64,000 nucleotides of DNA from Acidocella sp. (GCA_027308685.1 DAIDEE010000049.1:1-64000); one strand, 5' to 3'. Positions 9,774 through 19,242 are shown, counted from the first letter of the stretch. Notes: a model not told the origin generated them from the sequence alone. Numbers and translations are program-made.

Positions 9774-10682
9774 TCATCCCTTGAAGACGTTTTCGCGGTG
9801 CCAGCGCAAAAAGAGCGGATGAGGAGCCTGATCAGCGTGAGGCGGCGCCAACATCACGCGGTCAGGATTTAATAACCTTGCCGCCTGCTCCGGTACATGC
9901 CCCTTGGCCAACAACAGCGTATGATCATCGCTGATCGAGATAAGTCCGCGATCAAACATCCAATGAACCGTAGAACACAAAGCCAAGCCGTTTCTCAAGG
10001 AGTCTGGGCCATTGCTCGCGACTGGCCGGACATGGGCAGCCTGAACTTCACTCCTGCCGCCTCCGTTGATGATCTTCAATCCGGTGAACGCGCATCTATC
10101 CGCATACGCCCTCTTGACCGTTCCCGAGAAGGCAGCATCTCGGAAGGGCCGCGAAATGACTCGCTCCACAATCGGCCGCTCAAATTCCGCCGGTGACTCG
10201 GAGAAACCCCTCGAATGTGATTCTATCTTTAGTTCCTTAGACCTGCTCTCCTCGAGAATTCGTACGAACCCGGCGCGCAAAATTGCTTCGTACTCGCTCT
10301 CCGGCAAATATCGAGCAGATCGGCCAAACGCGCCCTTGCTCGTTTCCCCATCTTCGCGCCGCAGGACTGCCTCGTAATAATTCCCGCCTTCTCTGAAAGG
10401 CACCGGCCTCACGAATTCCAAATACGAGTCGACATAGGCATAAAAATAATCCGACCGTGTCGGGTCAGGTACAATCCTGATAACGCGCGCAGTGGCAAAA
10501 TAGCACTGACGGCCGCCTCGGCTGGAAAGGTCGCCAGACGACCTGCGCGGTTCATAATAGATAATCCAATCATTCAAGGCCGCTTCAACCTGACGAAGAT
10601 ACGTCCGGGGGAAGTGGTAGTGCGTTTCCGGAAGATCATCATACGCTGGATCGACCTTCGTTGTGAGAACCGCCTTTGCCAT
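9774..10682 (-). CDS. HNH endonuclease (predicted restriction endonuclease)
   Basis: A 302-residue protein with a C-terminal HNH nuclease domain. CAFTG is followed by VQAAHVRPVASNGPD, then LRNGLALCSTVHWMFDRG, giving the His, Asn and His metal-binding residues in order (about 210-265). The N-terminal 150 residues, with HYHFPRTYLRQVEAALNDW, resemble the substrate-recognition half of COG3440-type predicted restriction endonucleases. It lies 9 bases after the GIY-YIG gene and 4 bases before the helicase gene on the same strand, so co-expression is likely. Modification-dependent or sequence-specific DNA cleavage is the expected role; the target is unknown. Confidence 0.82.
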   Translation of the reverse strand: MAKAVLTTKVDPAYDDLPETHYHFPRTYLRQVEAALNDWIIYYEPRRSSGDLSSRGGRQCYFATARVIRIVPDPTRSDYFYAYVDSYLEFVRPVPFREGGNYYEAVLRREDGETSKGAFGRSARYLPESEYEAILRAGFVRILEESRSKELKIESHSRGFSESPAEFERPIVERVISRPFRDAAFSGTVKRAYADRCAFTGLKIINGGGRSEVQAAHVRPVASNGPDSLRNGLALCSTVHWMFDRGLISISDDHTLLLAKGHVPEQAARLLNPDRVMLAPPHADQAPHPLFLRWHRENVFKG

Positions 10683-10691
10683 GGCTTACCG

Positions 10692-11255
10692 TTAGGCGCC
10701 CTTTTTCTTGGTCTTTTTGAGCACTTTCTTTTGACCCCGAGTATATTTTCTTTCAATATATATTGTTCCTGGCTCAAAATCTCGGACATCAGCCGGTTGA
10801 ATATCGTTTCTGATTTTTTTGTTATTGAAATCCAACAGCGGCCCTGCCGCCCTAATCATAATGGTTTCAATCTCTCGCTCGTGTGGCTTGTGAAACACGA
10901 TGAAAAATGAAAAATACGCAAGTTCTAAAACCTGTGCCTTCCTTCGAGCGTCTAACCTACTGAAGATGTTTCCTCGTCCAATGTATCTCGGATACCCCAT
11001 TGAATCGTGGGCTATATAAACTCCTACAGAAGGTATCTGTTCCTCTACGAAATACTTTTTTACATCCTTCAAAAATTCGTAAGGAATTTTCTCTCCGATA
11101 GCCTTAAACAATTTTTCAATCGTAGCCGGCCGCCCTGCAGGAATCGCAAGATTTCCATGCACTATTCTCCAAGGAGTTTTCTTTGCAATTTCACCACCGA
11201 ATTTCTTTATAGACGGCTTTTTTGGTCCCCCGGTCTTTTTCGCTTGCTTCGCCAT
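10692..11255 (-). CDS. GIY-YIG-like nuclease domain protein
   Basis: A 187-residue protein with Lys-rich ends and a GIY-YIG-type core. GVY at 78-80 replaces GIY, RYIG lies at 90-93, a conserved Arg (R100) follows, then a helix with EREIETIMIRAAGPLLDFN (about 126-144) carrying the catalytic-type Glu and the terminal Asn. Family knowledge makes it a metal-dependent DNA endonuclease. Base composition is far more AT-rich than its neighbours (one 60-base line at 11041 has only 19 G or C), suggesting separate acquisition. It sits 24 bases after the methyltransferase gene and 9 bases before the HNH gene. Its small size and lysine-rich tail leave open a DNA-binding accessory role. Confidence 0.75.
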   Translation of the reverse strand: MAKQAKKTGGPKKPSIKKFGGEIAKKTPWRIVHGNLAIPAGRPATIEKLFKAIGEKIPYEFLKDVKKYFVEEQIPSVGVYIAHDSMGYPRYIGRGNIFSRLDARRKAQVLELAYFSFFIVFHKPHEREIETIMIRAAGPLLDFNNKKIRNDIQPADVRDFEPGTIYIERKYTRGQKKVLKKTKKKGA

Positions 11256-11279
11256 TCTGCCAGAATACCCCTTTAATCC

Positions 11280-14075
11280 TCATTCTACAGCAAACACCTT
11301 CATCACCTCGTCGCCCAAGTGATTGATCACCTTCACAGCAATTCGGCCGGACTTTGGTTTAGTGAACGGCCGGGAGACTTCGCGGTGCAGGCTCTCCCAG
11401 CCTTCCTCGTCAATCTCCGATTTCAGCGTCGTTTTCAGTGCCTTGTACGGGTCGTTCGCCCCAAGGAAATAGGCATGGCGGACGAAGAAACTTTCTTCGT
11501 TGTAGTCGGTGTCCAGCATCCATAGGGCGATGCCGTCGGTGCCTTCGGAGATCACTTCGCCTGTTTGCGGCTTGAAGACGTCCACGCCGAAAACCCGCAC
11601 GCGGATCATGTCTTCGCCGGCGTCTTCAATCTGGATGTCCGGCTCGCCGAATACCACGAACAGGTTGCCAGCGCCGGTCGCCTTCAAATCCGTTGCCATG
11701 TGCAAATCCGGGTTCATCCGGGCTTTTAACACCGTCACGCGGCCGAGCTTGGCGAATTCGGCCGAATGCGCGTCGTAGCTGAAAGCGCAGGCGATCAGCA
11801 CGTCGAACCCGGCATCGCCGGCTTCGCGCGCGGCGGCCACCAGGTCGGGCCGGGACACGGTGCCGAATTCCGGGCCGATGAAGATGCCGGCGCGGCGCCG
11901 CACTTCACCTTCCATGAAAATGCCCTCAGCGCAGATGAAGCGGCCCGGCCAGCCGGTGAGGCCGATGAACTGTATCCGGTCCTCCTTATGCGCTTGCTGC
12001 ACGCCGGCCGCGCGCAAGTTTTCCAGGATCATTTGCGCAAAATCTTGCGCCGCCTCGCCCCGGTCTACGCCCAAGCGCTGCCCAGCGGAGGCATCCATCA
12101 CGTCCAGCAGCTCGTCGTTCCAGTCTACCGCCAGGGTGCGGTGCGGCGAGAGGCTTTCCACCGTGAACGGCCCAGCCACACGAATGCGGGAATTGTCCGG
12201 GTACGGTTTGTCATACAAAAACTCGAACTCTGCTTTCGCAGCAATCGAGGCGTCGATCTCCCGCTGCCGCGCAATCCGCGCCGCCCACCAGGCTTCATGC
12301 GCGCTTTTTGCCGCCACCGGCCAGTTTTCTGCTCCTTCCCGCGGAATTTCCCATTCCTTCCAAGTTTTACCCAGCGCCTGATTCAGCGCCGCCCGCAACG
12401 GCTCCAGCACGGCTTGCGAACGCTCCCGGATCACGTCGATCTCGGCATTGTTGGCGATGGATTTCAGCGTTATATGCGGCACTCGCTCATACACAAACCC
12501 GTGCCGGATGTCGCCGCGCGTCGGCGTGGTTCTCGGCGCGGTGCGCGTCACCTCACTTTCCTTGCGCTGCCCTTCAGTTGAATCCGCCAGCAGATAATAC
12601 GCATAGCGCGCACCCATCAGCCGCGACCGCGCCAGCGCGATGGCCACTCGGCTGGTATCGATGGTGATCCACCGCCGCCCCCATTGTTCCGCGACATAAG
12701 CCGTGGTGCCGGAACCGCAGGTTGGATCGAGGACTAGGTCGCCGGGATCAGTTGTCATCAGAATGCAACGTTGCACAACGGCAGGCGCTGTCTCTACAAC
12801 ATATTTTTTGTCAGTTGCACTTCCAAGGTCCGACCACACGTTATTTGTGCTCTGAGCGATAAAGTCATCAAAAAATCGAACATACGCGAGCGTTGCACCT
12901 GATACTGCAATTCGGTCTGAGGCGATAAGGCGATTAAAACCATTGGTATGAGTGCTCCAATGTCTGTTTGCAGTCGGAAGATAGGTTTTACCTTCGTAAG
13001 AAATGGGATATGCGACATTACCGCCATGACCGCTTGAAGTAGCAATAACTAAACGAAACGGTTTGCCGCTTGCTGTTAGGTCGCCTTTGCTACTAAAATC
13101 TTCTCGAACCATCCCTCGTCGTCTTCCGTTCCCGAGATCAATTCTTGTATATTGACCTAGCTCCTGGATATTCTTCGATCGTACATTGAGATTTTCTCGA
13201 AATTTGATTGAAACTTTATCTTTTGCATACCACAAGATGAAGTCGGACACATTATTCAGTAACCGTTCGTCCTGTCCGGCTGTTTTCTTCAATGTAATGA
13301 TCGAGACTTCGTTTTCATCACCAAAAACTTCATCCATAACCGCCCGCACGCGATGCACATTCTCATCGCCGATTTGCACAAATATGCTTCCGCTTTCATG
13401 AATCAAATCTCGCGCCACCACCAGCCGGTCACGCAAGTATGTCAAATACGAATGTATCCCGTCCCGCCATGTATCGCGAAAAGCACGCACCTGCTCGGGT
13501 TCACGAGTAAGCTGATCTTTTGCTCCGTCCGTAACCTTATTAGACGTTGTGCTCCACTGAAAATTCGAATTGAATTTGATCCCATAAGGCGGGTCAAAAT
13601 AAATGCACTGCACCTTCCCCCTCAGCCCCTCGCGTTCCGCCAAACTCGCCATCACTGAAAGTGAATCTCCGGAAATCATCCGGTTCGACCAGTGCTGGTC
13701 ATGCTGATAAAACTCGGTCGCTGCCTCCTTATCCTTCAGCCCGTTAAAGTCCGCGAATAAATCCGGCGCCGCCGGCGCCGCCTCCTCCGCCCGCTCCCGG
13801 CTCTCCCGCTTCAAATCGTCGATAATAACCTTTGGATGCACTTTCTCCTGAATATAAAGCGGCGGCGCCTGCACAATCAGGTCCGACCAATCCTGCTCAT
13901 CCTTCCCCCGCCACACCAGTTGCGGGTCCAAATCCCGGTTCCGCCGCTCATACGCGACCTGCACCGGAGATTTCTCCTCCTCCCGCATCACCGACTCAAA
14001 CTCCGCCGTCGGAATATTTTTACGGCTCGCCGCTTCATGCGTCAGAGTTGCAACATCAATCGGCTTCTTGGCCAT
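11280..14075 (-). CDS. Beta-class DNA methyltransferase (Type III Mod-like)
   Basis: A 931-residue site-specific DNA methyltransferase. The catalytic motif IV DPPY (161-164) precedes the AdoMet-binding motif I DPTCGSG (450-456). This circular permutation marks the beta class used by Type III Mod subunits (N6-adenine or N4-cytosine). The intervening 258-440 region should hold target recognition. After motif I there are about 470 more residues, much longer than a plain Mod, including a PD-type stretch VLIACAFSYDAHSAEF of unknown role. The ATG at 14075 shares one base with the upstream TAA (TAATG). It probably protects host DNA against the Res-like nuclease encoded two genes upstream. DNA coding for 258-440 is markedly AT-rich relative to both flanks. 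Confidence 0.88.
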   Translation of the reverse strand: MAKKPIDVATLTHEAASRKNIPTAEFESVMREEEKSPVQVAYERRNRDLDPQLVWRGKDEQDWSDLIVQAPPLYIQEKVHPKVIIDDLKRESRERAEEAAPAAPDLFADFNGLKDKEAATEFYQHDQHWSNRMISGDSLSVMASLAEREGLRGKVQCIYFDPPYGIKFNSNFQWSTTSNKVTDGAKDQLTREPEQVRAFRDTWRDGIHSYLTYLRDRLVVARDLIHESGSIFVQIGDENVHRVRAVMDEVFGDENEVSIITLKKTAGQDERLLNNVSDFILWYAKDKVSIKFRENLNVRSKNIQELGQYTRIDLGNGRRRGMVREDFSSKGDLTASGKPFRLVIATSSGHGGNVAYPISYEGKTYLPTANRHWSTHTNGFNRLIASDRIAVSGATLAYVRFFDDFIAQSTNNVWSDLGSATDKKYVVETAPAVVQRCILMTTDPGDLVLDPTCGSGTTAYVAEQWGRRWITIDTSRVAIALARSRLMGARYAYYLLADSTEGQRKESEVTRTAPRTTPTRGDIRHGFVYERVPHITLKSIANNAEIDVIRERSQAVLEPLRAALNQALGKTWKEWEIPREGAENWPVAAKSAHEAWWAARIARQREIDASIAAKAEFEFLYDKPYPDNSRIRVAGPFTVESLSPHRTLAVDWNDELLDVMDASAGQRLGVDRGEAAQDFAQMILENLRAAGVQQAHKEDRIQFIGLTGWPGRFICAEGIFMEGEVRRRAGIFIGPEFGTVSRPDLVAAAREAGDAGFDVLIACAFSYDAHSAEFAKLGRVTVLKARMNPDLHMATDLKATGAGNLFVVFGEPDIQIEDAGEDMIRVRVFGVDVFKPQTGEVISEGTDGIALWMLDTDYNEESFFVRHAYFLGANDPYKALKTTLKSEIDEEGWESLHREVSRPFTKPKSGRIAVKVINHLGDEVMKVFAVE

Positions 14076-15952
14076 TATGCCATTTCCTCAGCCTGAACCT
14101 CGGCCGAATCATCATACAGGTCTTCTTCAGTATCTTGCTCAGGCTCACTTGTTGCTTCAGAATGAACAATTCGCTTGCCCATGGCATCGCTTACGATGCC
14201 TCCTAGCGCTGTCATTCGAGCCTGCAAAAATCCCTCAAAATCATCAGCCCGCAAAAACGTCGGTTCAATTAGATGAGACCGGAGAATGTCATCTAACTCC
14301 TCGGGACTTATCCCTTGTGTCGCTTCAATTTTCTTTAAATAGACTGAGGGAGCGGCGCCTCCGATTGTTCGATTAGAGGCATCCGACAAGGGCGTCTTGT
14401 TGATTATGGAATTGAAGTGAGATGCTTCTTTTCCTTGCAGCTTGCACCACGCCTGCGGAAAAATATGATGAATATCAACTTTATCGTTAAAGAAGGTCAT
14501 AATATCGACTGGCTTACCCGTAATAAAATCGCGGCAGCCATGGCGCATCATCAGCGCGTGGATGCCCTTATATGCCGCCGATTGACGAGATCTGAGCGAC
14601 CAAAGCCGATCCGCTCTAAAAATGGCTTCATTGATCGAACGTGGTGGAGCGCCATCTGCTTCGATCCATTCCACCAATTCTGGGACGTCCCGGGCAAGCT
14701 TGGACTCGGTTCCCGATCCATACAGTTCGCCAAGTGTCACGCACCAGAACCAAGTGGCAAGTTTCTTTTTTGCGGCCGCAGTCGCGGCTTTGCTCTTTAG
14801 GATAGCGAAAACCGCTGCCATCGCGACAATCTGCGGCGGATAGGGCACATCTTTTTGCCAAATGATCTTTTGCTCGTTTAGGAACGTGGCAGCAGCAATA
14901 AAGCCACCTTCAACAGCATCGGCGTGAGTTTTATATGCAATCAGTGGCAAACCCAAAAGAGCGTCGCGATTGCAGCTGATGGGTGGGATTTCTTTACCGG
15001 TCGCGCCTGACGTGATCTTATCTAGCCGACGCTGGCGGGTGTGCAATAGGGTGCAACACTGAAGAAAATCCGTACTAGGAAGCTTCGACAAGACATCACG
15101 CCGATTGGGATGTCCGATGATACTTTTCAGCCGGCCCGATTTTTGTGTTTTGATATCGCCATTCCAGTCCTCGCGAAGTAAAAAGCCATCGGCAGCATAG
15201 ATCGCCGTAACGAGCTCAAAAGCATCCAACTTTTTGCCACCGACATTTACCTTTTCGAACACAAGGCAAATAGCCTCACGACTATTTTGCTTGTCTAATC
15301 GGATAATAGGAACTTTGTACCGCTGTATCCGGTCGACGACCTCAAGATAAAATCTTTGATCTAAATTGTTGAGATTGGCGCCAGTCTTTTCCCAATAGTT
15401 TCTCCAGCCATAAATCCAGTTCATTGCATCAAAGATGCGATTTGCAGGAAACATGTTGTGCTGATATTCGAGATCGGGCGTACTCAAATCAAGAACACCT
15501 GTCTCGTTGGAATAGTTCCGGACGATTCGATCTGCGGGAACACCTAGTATAGCGTCACCTATGTCAGCATCGAGTTCTAGTGCCGCCTTGATATCAATAT
15601 AGTAAAAGCGGCTAACTTCAGTGTTGCGCTGAGTCTTTGTTAAGACCGATGTTTGAGAATACATCGTCTGAAACAGCGATGTCATGCGTTGCTGTCCATC
15701 CAACAAAAGTTCGCTGGGTTCGACGGTCTTCGCAGTCACACCTTCAAGCAGCCTGGCCTTAAATTTTACTGGTCCCCCTGTTTCCAACGTCAAAAGAGCG
15801 CCCACCGGAAACCCTTTCGCGACGGAAGCGATCAAACTGCGTACGTCCTCGTCACCCCAGACGTAGCTGCGCTGGAAGTCTGGGAGTTGGAGCCGACCAT
15901 CATTGATCGACTTGAGCAGGTCTTTCAAATCTTCTTTAGTGATATCAAACAT
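14075..15952 (-). CDS. DUF262 / HNH (GmrSD-like) protein
   Basis: A 625-residue protein with the GmrSD architecture in one chain. The N-terminal DUF262 ParB/sulfiredoxin-like domain carries LPDFQRSYVW (23-32) and the invariant DGQQR (85-89), which in GmrS and relatives hydrolyses nucleotides. The C-terminal half has a DUF1524-like HNH nuclease motif HHIFP starting at about 495, with downstream Asn residues (INKTPLSDASNRTIGG). Known relatives (GmrSD, BrxU, SspE) cut modified or phosphorothioated DNA. The ATG at 15952 overlaps the Res stop (TGATG) and is preferred over the TTG one codon earlier. Its place between Res-like and Mod genes implies it works with, or backs up, that restriction pair. 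Confidence 0.88.
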   Translation of the reverse strand: MFDITKEDLKDLLKSINDGRLQLPDFQRSYVWGDEDVRSLIASVAKGFPVGALLTLETGGPVKFKARLLEGVTAKTVEPSELLLDGQQRMTSLFQTMYSQTSVLTKTQRNTEVSRFYYIDIKAALELDADIGDAILGVPADRIVRNYSNETGVLDLSTPDLEYQHNMFPANRIFDAMNWIYGWRNYWEKTGANLNNLDQRFYLEVVDRIQRYKVPIIRLDKQNSREAICLVFEKVNVGGKKLDAFELVTAIYAADGFLLREDWNGDIKTQKSGRLKSIIGHPNRRDVLSKLPSTDFLQCCTLLHTRQRRLDKITSGATGKEIPPISCNRDALLGLPLIAYKTHADAVEGGFIAAATFLNEQKIIWQKDVPYPPQIVAMAAVFAILKSKAATAAAKKKLATWFWCVTLGELYGSGTESKLARDVPELVEWIEADGAPPRSINEAIFRADRLWSLRSRQSAAYKGIHALMMRHGCRDFITGKPVDIMTFFNDKVDIHHIFPQAWCKLQGKEASHFNSIINKTPLSDASNRTIGGAAPSVYLKKIEATQGISPEELDDILRSHLIEPTFLRADDFEGFLQARMTALGGIVSDAMGKRIVHSEATSEPEQDTEEDLYDDSAEVQAEEMA

Positions 15953-18900
15953 CAAACGACCTCCTCTAGCCGGAGCCCTTCGATTAAAGCCCCAAACTCT
16001 GTTTCAACCTCGTACACGGCTGTGAATTCTGCGAAGGCCCATCGGCCGAATTTCTGTAAGTTATTGACGCCTGGGACCCAATAGGCGCGCATGGTGTTCG
16101 CCTTCTCCTTGGCGTCCTCTCTCCGAAAACCTTTGATTTCGATGATCAGGTTCAGCAAATCTTCCCGCCCGTCATCCACCCGGACAATGAAGTCTGGGAT
16201 ATACTTGCGCTGAACGGCGCCCATCACATAAGGCACTTCCAGCCCGAGGCCCTGGTTTTTCACGTAGGACCGGACCTGGGGATGCTTCTCCACCACCCGG
16301 CATAGCTCAGCCTCCCAGTCGCTGTCGCATACCACCCAGTTAATATGGCTGCGCCGCGGGCTGGTTTCCCAGCGCAGCGGTTTTGAGGTGGTGAAGTTGA
16401 CGTGGGCGGTTGAGCCGGTGGGGTTGTACGGGTCCAATATCGCCTTCACAGGGCTCTCGCCGGCTAGGGTAAGCGTGATGGCAGATTTGATCCGCTCCGC
16501 GGCCATGTCGCCGATTTCCTTATACATCAGCTGCGCGGGGAAGGTGCCGCCGGAGCATTTGAGATAGCCGCCTTCCAGCCATTGCCTCGTGATGCGCTTG
16601 AGCTGGCCGAACAAATGCTGTTTCGGCGGCTCTCCAGGATCCCGATACTTATGCTGCATCAAATAAACGGTGAGATAGAAAATCAGGCTGGAATTCCGCA
16701 TTTCACTCAGGTGCGCCAGCGTGAGGTCAGCGCCTTCGCCTACGATGCCTTGGGTTGTCGTGACGGAGGGCCCCACCAGATCGGGCGTCAGATTTAGCAT
16801 ATGGTCCGGTCCAAACTGGGCGTCCAGCCGTTCCGCTGGCAGGTCAACCCGGTAGCCTTGAACGCGGGGAAAGGTGATTTCCAGGGCATCCCGCTCGGGC
16901 CTCACCGCGTGGACCCGCACGGTCGGCCGCGGGGGCACCGGCACGACGATTACTGGCTTGGCGGCGAAATCGAATGGAATGCCGAGGATGTCTGCGTATT
17001 CGACATCGAACAGCCCTTCGGCGTTCAACGTGTACGATTGCCGGCGCAGCCCCCGCCCGACCACCTGTTCGCACAGAAGCTGGGTGCCAAACGCCCGGAC
17101 GCCGAGAATATGGGTGACGGTATTCGCGTCCCAACCTTCAGTGAGCATGGAGACGGAGACGACGCAGCGGATTTGCTCGCCGAGCCGGCCCTTCTTGCCG
17201 ACAGTATTCATCACCTCTCGCAGCAGCGTGGCGTCCTCGATCTTGTCGCCGATATGCGGATCGCCGCTGCGCTCGACCAGGTCGCGGCGAAAACGCTCGA
17301 TTTCATCGGACGCGATGTCGCGGAAATCTTTATCGAGGACCTCGCCAGATTCGAGCTGGGCGCTGTCGATCAAAATGGTATTGGGGCGAGGTATGCGGTT
17401 GCCGTAGTCATCAAAATTGCGGAAGAGTGCTAGGCGGCCATTTTCCGGCTGTGAAGTTCCGTCATCATTGACCCGGATAAAGCCAGAAACATACTTGAAA
17501 ATGAGTTCCGAGGTGGCCGTGTTGTTGCAGACCACGATGAAAACCGGCGGGATGCCGATCTTCTCGGCCTCCCATAGCAGGAAAGTTTTTTCGTAGTGGC
17601 CGTACAGGGCATCTAGCGCCGTCAGCAGTTCCGCCGGCAGGCTTAGTGGGTCCAGCGTTTTGCCGCCGGAACCGCGCCCTTTTTTGGGCATCTTCTTGCC
17701 GATATACTCCCAGAGATTGCGGAACTTTGGGGTGTCGCCGCCTGGGACATTATCGGCGACGGGCACCCGCGGCAGCTTGACGATACCGGATTCGATTGCG
17801 TCCATCAGAGAAAAATCACTCATGGTCCAGGGAAACAACGTTCCTTCAACATAGCCCGACCCACGCAGGAAGAACGGCGTCGCGGACAGGTCGTAAACCA
17901 TTGAGATGCCGAGCTTGCGTTTCACCGCCTCAAGACCGGAAATCCACATGCGGGCAGCCTCGTTGTTCTGCTTGGCCTCGTCCTTCTCCTCGCCCTTCAG
18001 GTCGTCCTCGGTTTCGCCGACTGCGTCCTTGACGCGTTCGCGGTAGCAATGATGCGCCTCGTCGTTCAATACCGTGACATTTTTGATTCCCATCAAGCTG
18101 GGCATGACCCGCTGGAGCATCTGCCCCTCGGTTTCCAATGTTTGCAGCTTCTCGCCTCGCCAGCCCTCGATGGCGGCGCGCGTCCCTTTCGAAACGTCTT
18201 CACGCTCGCGCAGCTTGAAAGCGTGGTAGTTGGTTATAACGATTTTGGCGTGGTCGATGTCGCCCAGCATGTCGGGCGGGACGATCTCCCGGTGGCGGTA
18301 GTAGCTTTCAGGGTCGTTGGGCAGGAGAACCCGAAGGCGGTCCTTGATGGTGATGCCGGGCGCGACAATCAGAAACCCGTGGGAGAACGTTTTGCTGTTC
18401 TTGTAACGGGCCGCGTTCACCGCTTGCCAGGCGATCAACATTGCCATGACCGTGGTTTTGCCAGCCCCGGTGGCCAGTTTCAACGCAAGGCGCATCAGAG
18501 CCGGGTTAGCCTGGGCATTGGCGCCCTTCAGGTGCTGCCAAAACTTGGCGCCGCGCGCGCCTGATTTCGGCGCTACCTCAGTCAGCCAAATCGCAGTCTC
18601 AACCGCTTCAATCTGGCAGAAAAACGGTTTTATGCTTTGGAAATCATGGTTGCGCCAATGATCGAGGAGCCGAGCGGTCTCAGGCGTTACCTGCCATTGC
18701 TCAGGGTTTGGAAGCGCTCTCCAAACTTCGACGTACCCACGCACCTCGTTGATGATGGGCGTCGGGTTATATTCTTGCTCCTCGGTGGAGAGCCCCTCGC
18801 CGGTGTCGAACACCATGTGCGTTTGGTCTTTGGCTTGCCGCCGCTTCTTTGGCTTGGGGACTGGCGTTATCAGGTCAGAACGACGGCGGCATTCGATGAT

Positions 18901-19008
18901 CTGACTTGTAGGCTGCCCGTCGTCGTTGAGTTCCCAATGCCTAGCGGGAAACGCGTAGGGGGAATTCAGAATGGGGCGCTCAAAGAACTGATCCGTCAAT
19001 ATTGCCAT
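15952..19008 (-). CDS. Type III restriction (Res)-like helicase/endonuclease
   Basis: A 1018-residue superfamily 2 helicase with a nuclease tail. Walker A ATGAGKTT lies at about 179-186, the DEAHH box at 316-320, an SATPFF motif III follows, and QVVGRGLRR is motif VI. Near the C-terminus IPDFIV (about 938) and IIEIKGF (about 957-960) form a PD-(D/E)xK nuclease active site. This is the layout of Type III Res subunits. It is the first gene of the minus-strand operon, with its promoter expected in 19,010-19,240. The ATG at 19008 is chosen over a TTG two codons upstream. Together with the downstream Mod it should form a restriction-modification pair. Confidence 0.9.
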   Translation of the reverse strand: MAILTDQFFERPILNSPYAFPARHWELNDDGQPTSQIIECRRRSDLITPVPKPKKRRQAKDQTHMVFDTGEGLSTEEQEYNPTPIINEVRGYVEVWRALPNPEQWQVTPETARLLDHWRNHDFQSIKPFFCQIEAVETAIWLTEVAPKSGARGAKFWQHLKGANAQANPALMRLALKLATGAGKTTVMAMLIAWQAVNAARYKNSKTFSHGFLIVAPGITIKDRLRVLLPNDPESYYRHREIVPPDMLGDIDHAKIVITNYHAFKLREREDVSKGTRAAIEGWRGEKLQTLETEGQMLQRVMPSLMGIKNVTVLNDEAHHCYRERVKDAVGETEDDLKGEEKDEAKQNNEAARMWISGLEAVKRKLGISMVYDLSATPFFLRGSGYVEGTLFPWTMSDFSLMDAIESGIVKLPRVPVADNVPGGDTPKFRNLWEYIGKKMPKKGRGSGGKTLDPLSLPAELLTALDALYGHYEKTFLLWEAEKIGIPPVFIVVCNNTATSELIFKYVSGFIRVNDDGTSQPENGRLALFRNFDDYGNRIPRPNTILIDSAQLESGEVLDKDFRDIASDEIERFRRDLVERSGDPHIGDKIEDATLLREVMNTVGKKGRLGEQIRCVVSVSMLTEGWDANTVTHILGVRAFGTQLLCEQVVGRGLRRQSYTLNAEGLFDVEYADILGIPFDFAAKPVIVVPVPPRPTVRVHAVRPERDALEITFPRVQGYRVDLPAERLDAQFGPDHMLNLTPDLVGPSVTTTQGIVGEGADLTLAHLSEMRNSSLIFYLTVYLMQHKYRDPGEPPKQHLFGQLKRITRQWLEGGYLKCSGGTFPAQLMYKEIGDMAAERIKSAITLTLAGESPVKAILDPYNPTGSTAHVNFTTSKPLRWETSPRRSHINWVVCDSDWEAELCRVVEKHPQVRSYVKNQGLGLEVPYVMGAVQRKYIPDFIVRVDDGREDLLNLIIEIKGFRREDAKEKANTMRAYWVPGVNNLQKFGRWAFAEFTAVYEVETEFGALIEGLRLEEVV

Positions 19009-19014
19009 CCCCAA

Positions 19015-19242
19015 GCCTTTTTTGCAGGCAGTTAATCTGCCAGATTCGTGCCGGGTTGCGTAACCTTTGTCTAGGTCTGGTTAAACCGCCGATGCGGCCC
19101 GCCGCCAATCAGCGCGTATGCCTTGCCTTCATGCATAAGCCAAATTGCGAAAGACAAAATGACTTGGAGATTTCCCCCGTACTAAAGCCCGTACTAGAAG
19201 TGAAACCCTTCGAAAAAACCTCTTGCAACCCATTGAAAAGAC
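19015..19242. promoter_or_regulatory. Upstream region of the defence operon with tandem direct repeat
   Basis: No gene is seen here. The region must hold the promoter for the minus-strand operon. It contains a nine-base direct repeat CCCGTACTA at 19176-19184 and 19188-19196, spaced by one helical turn. TTCGAA and AACCCATTGA follow before the tRNA remnant. The paired repeats resemble integrase arm-type sites; this reading is inference. Confidence 0.4.

Noticed and set aside
11766-12581. A 271-codon plus-strand frame opposite the methyltransferase gene
   Set aside because: It lies wholly within the methyltransferase gene, has no ribosome-binding site or motif, and reads as a GC-bias shadow.
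7721-19008. BREX, DISARM, Gabija or a Type I restriction system
   Set aside because: No PglZ, BrxC, DrmA/DrmB, GajA or HsdS-type gene is present. A UvrD helicase alone is not Gabija, and the Mod motif order is Type III-like.
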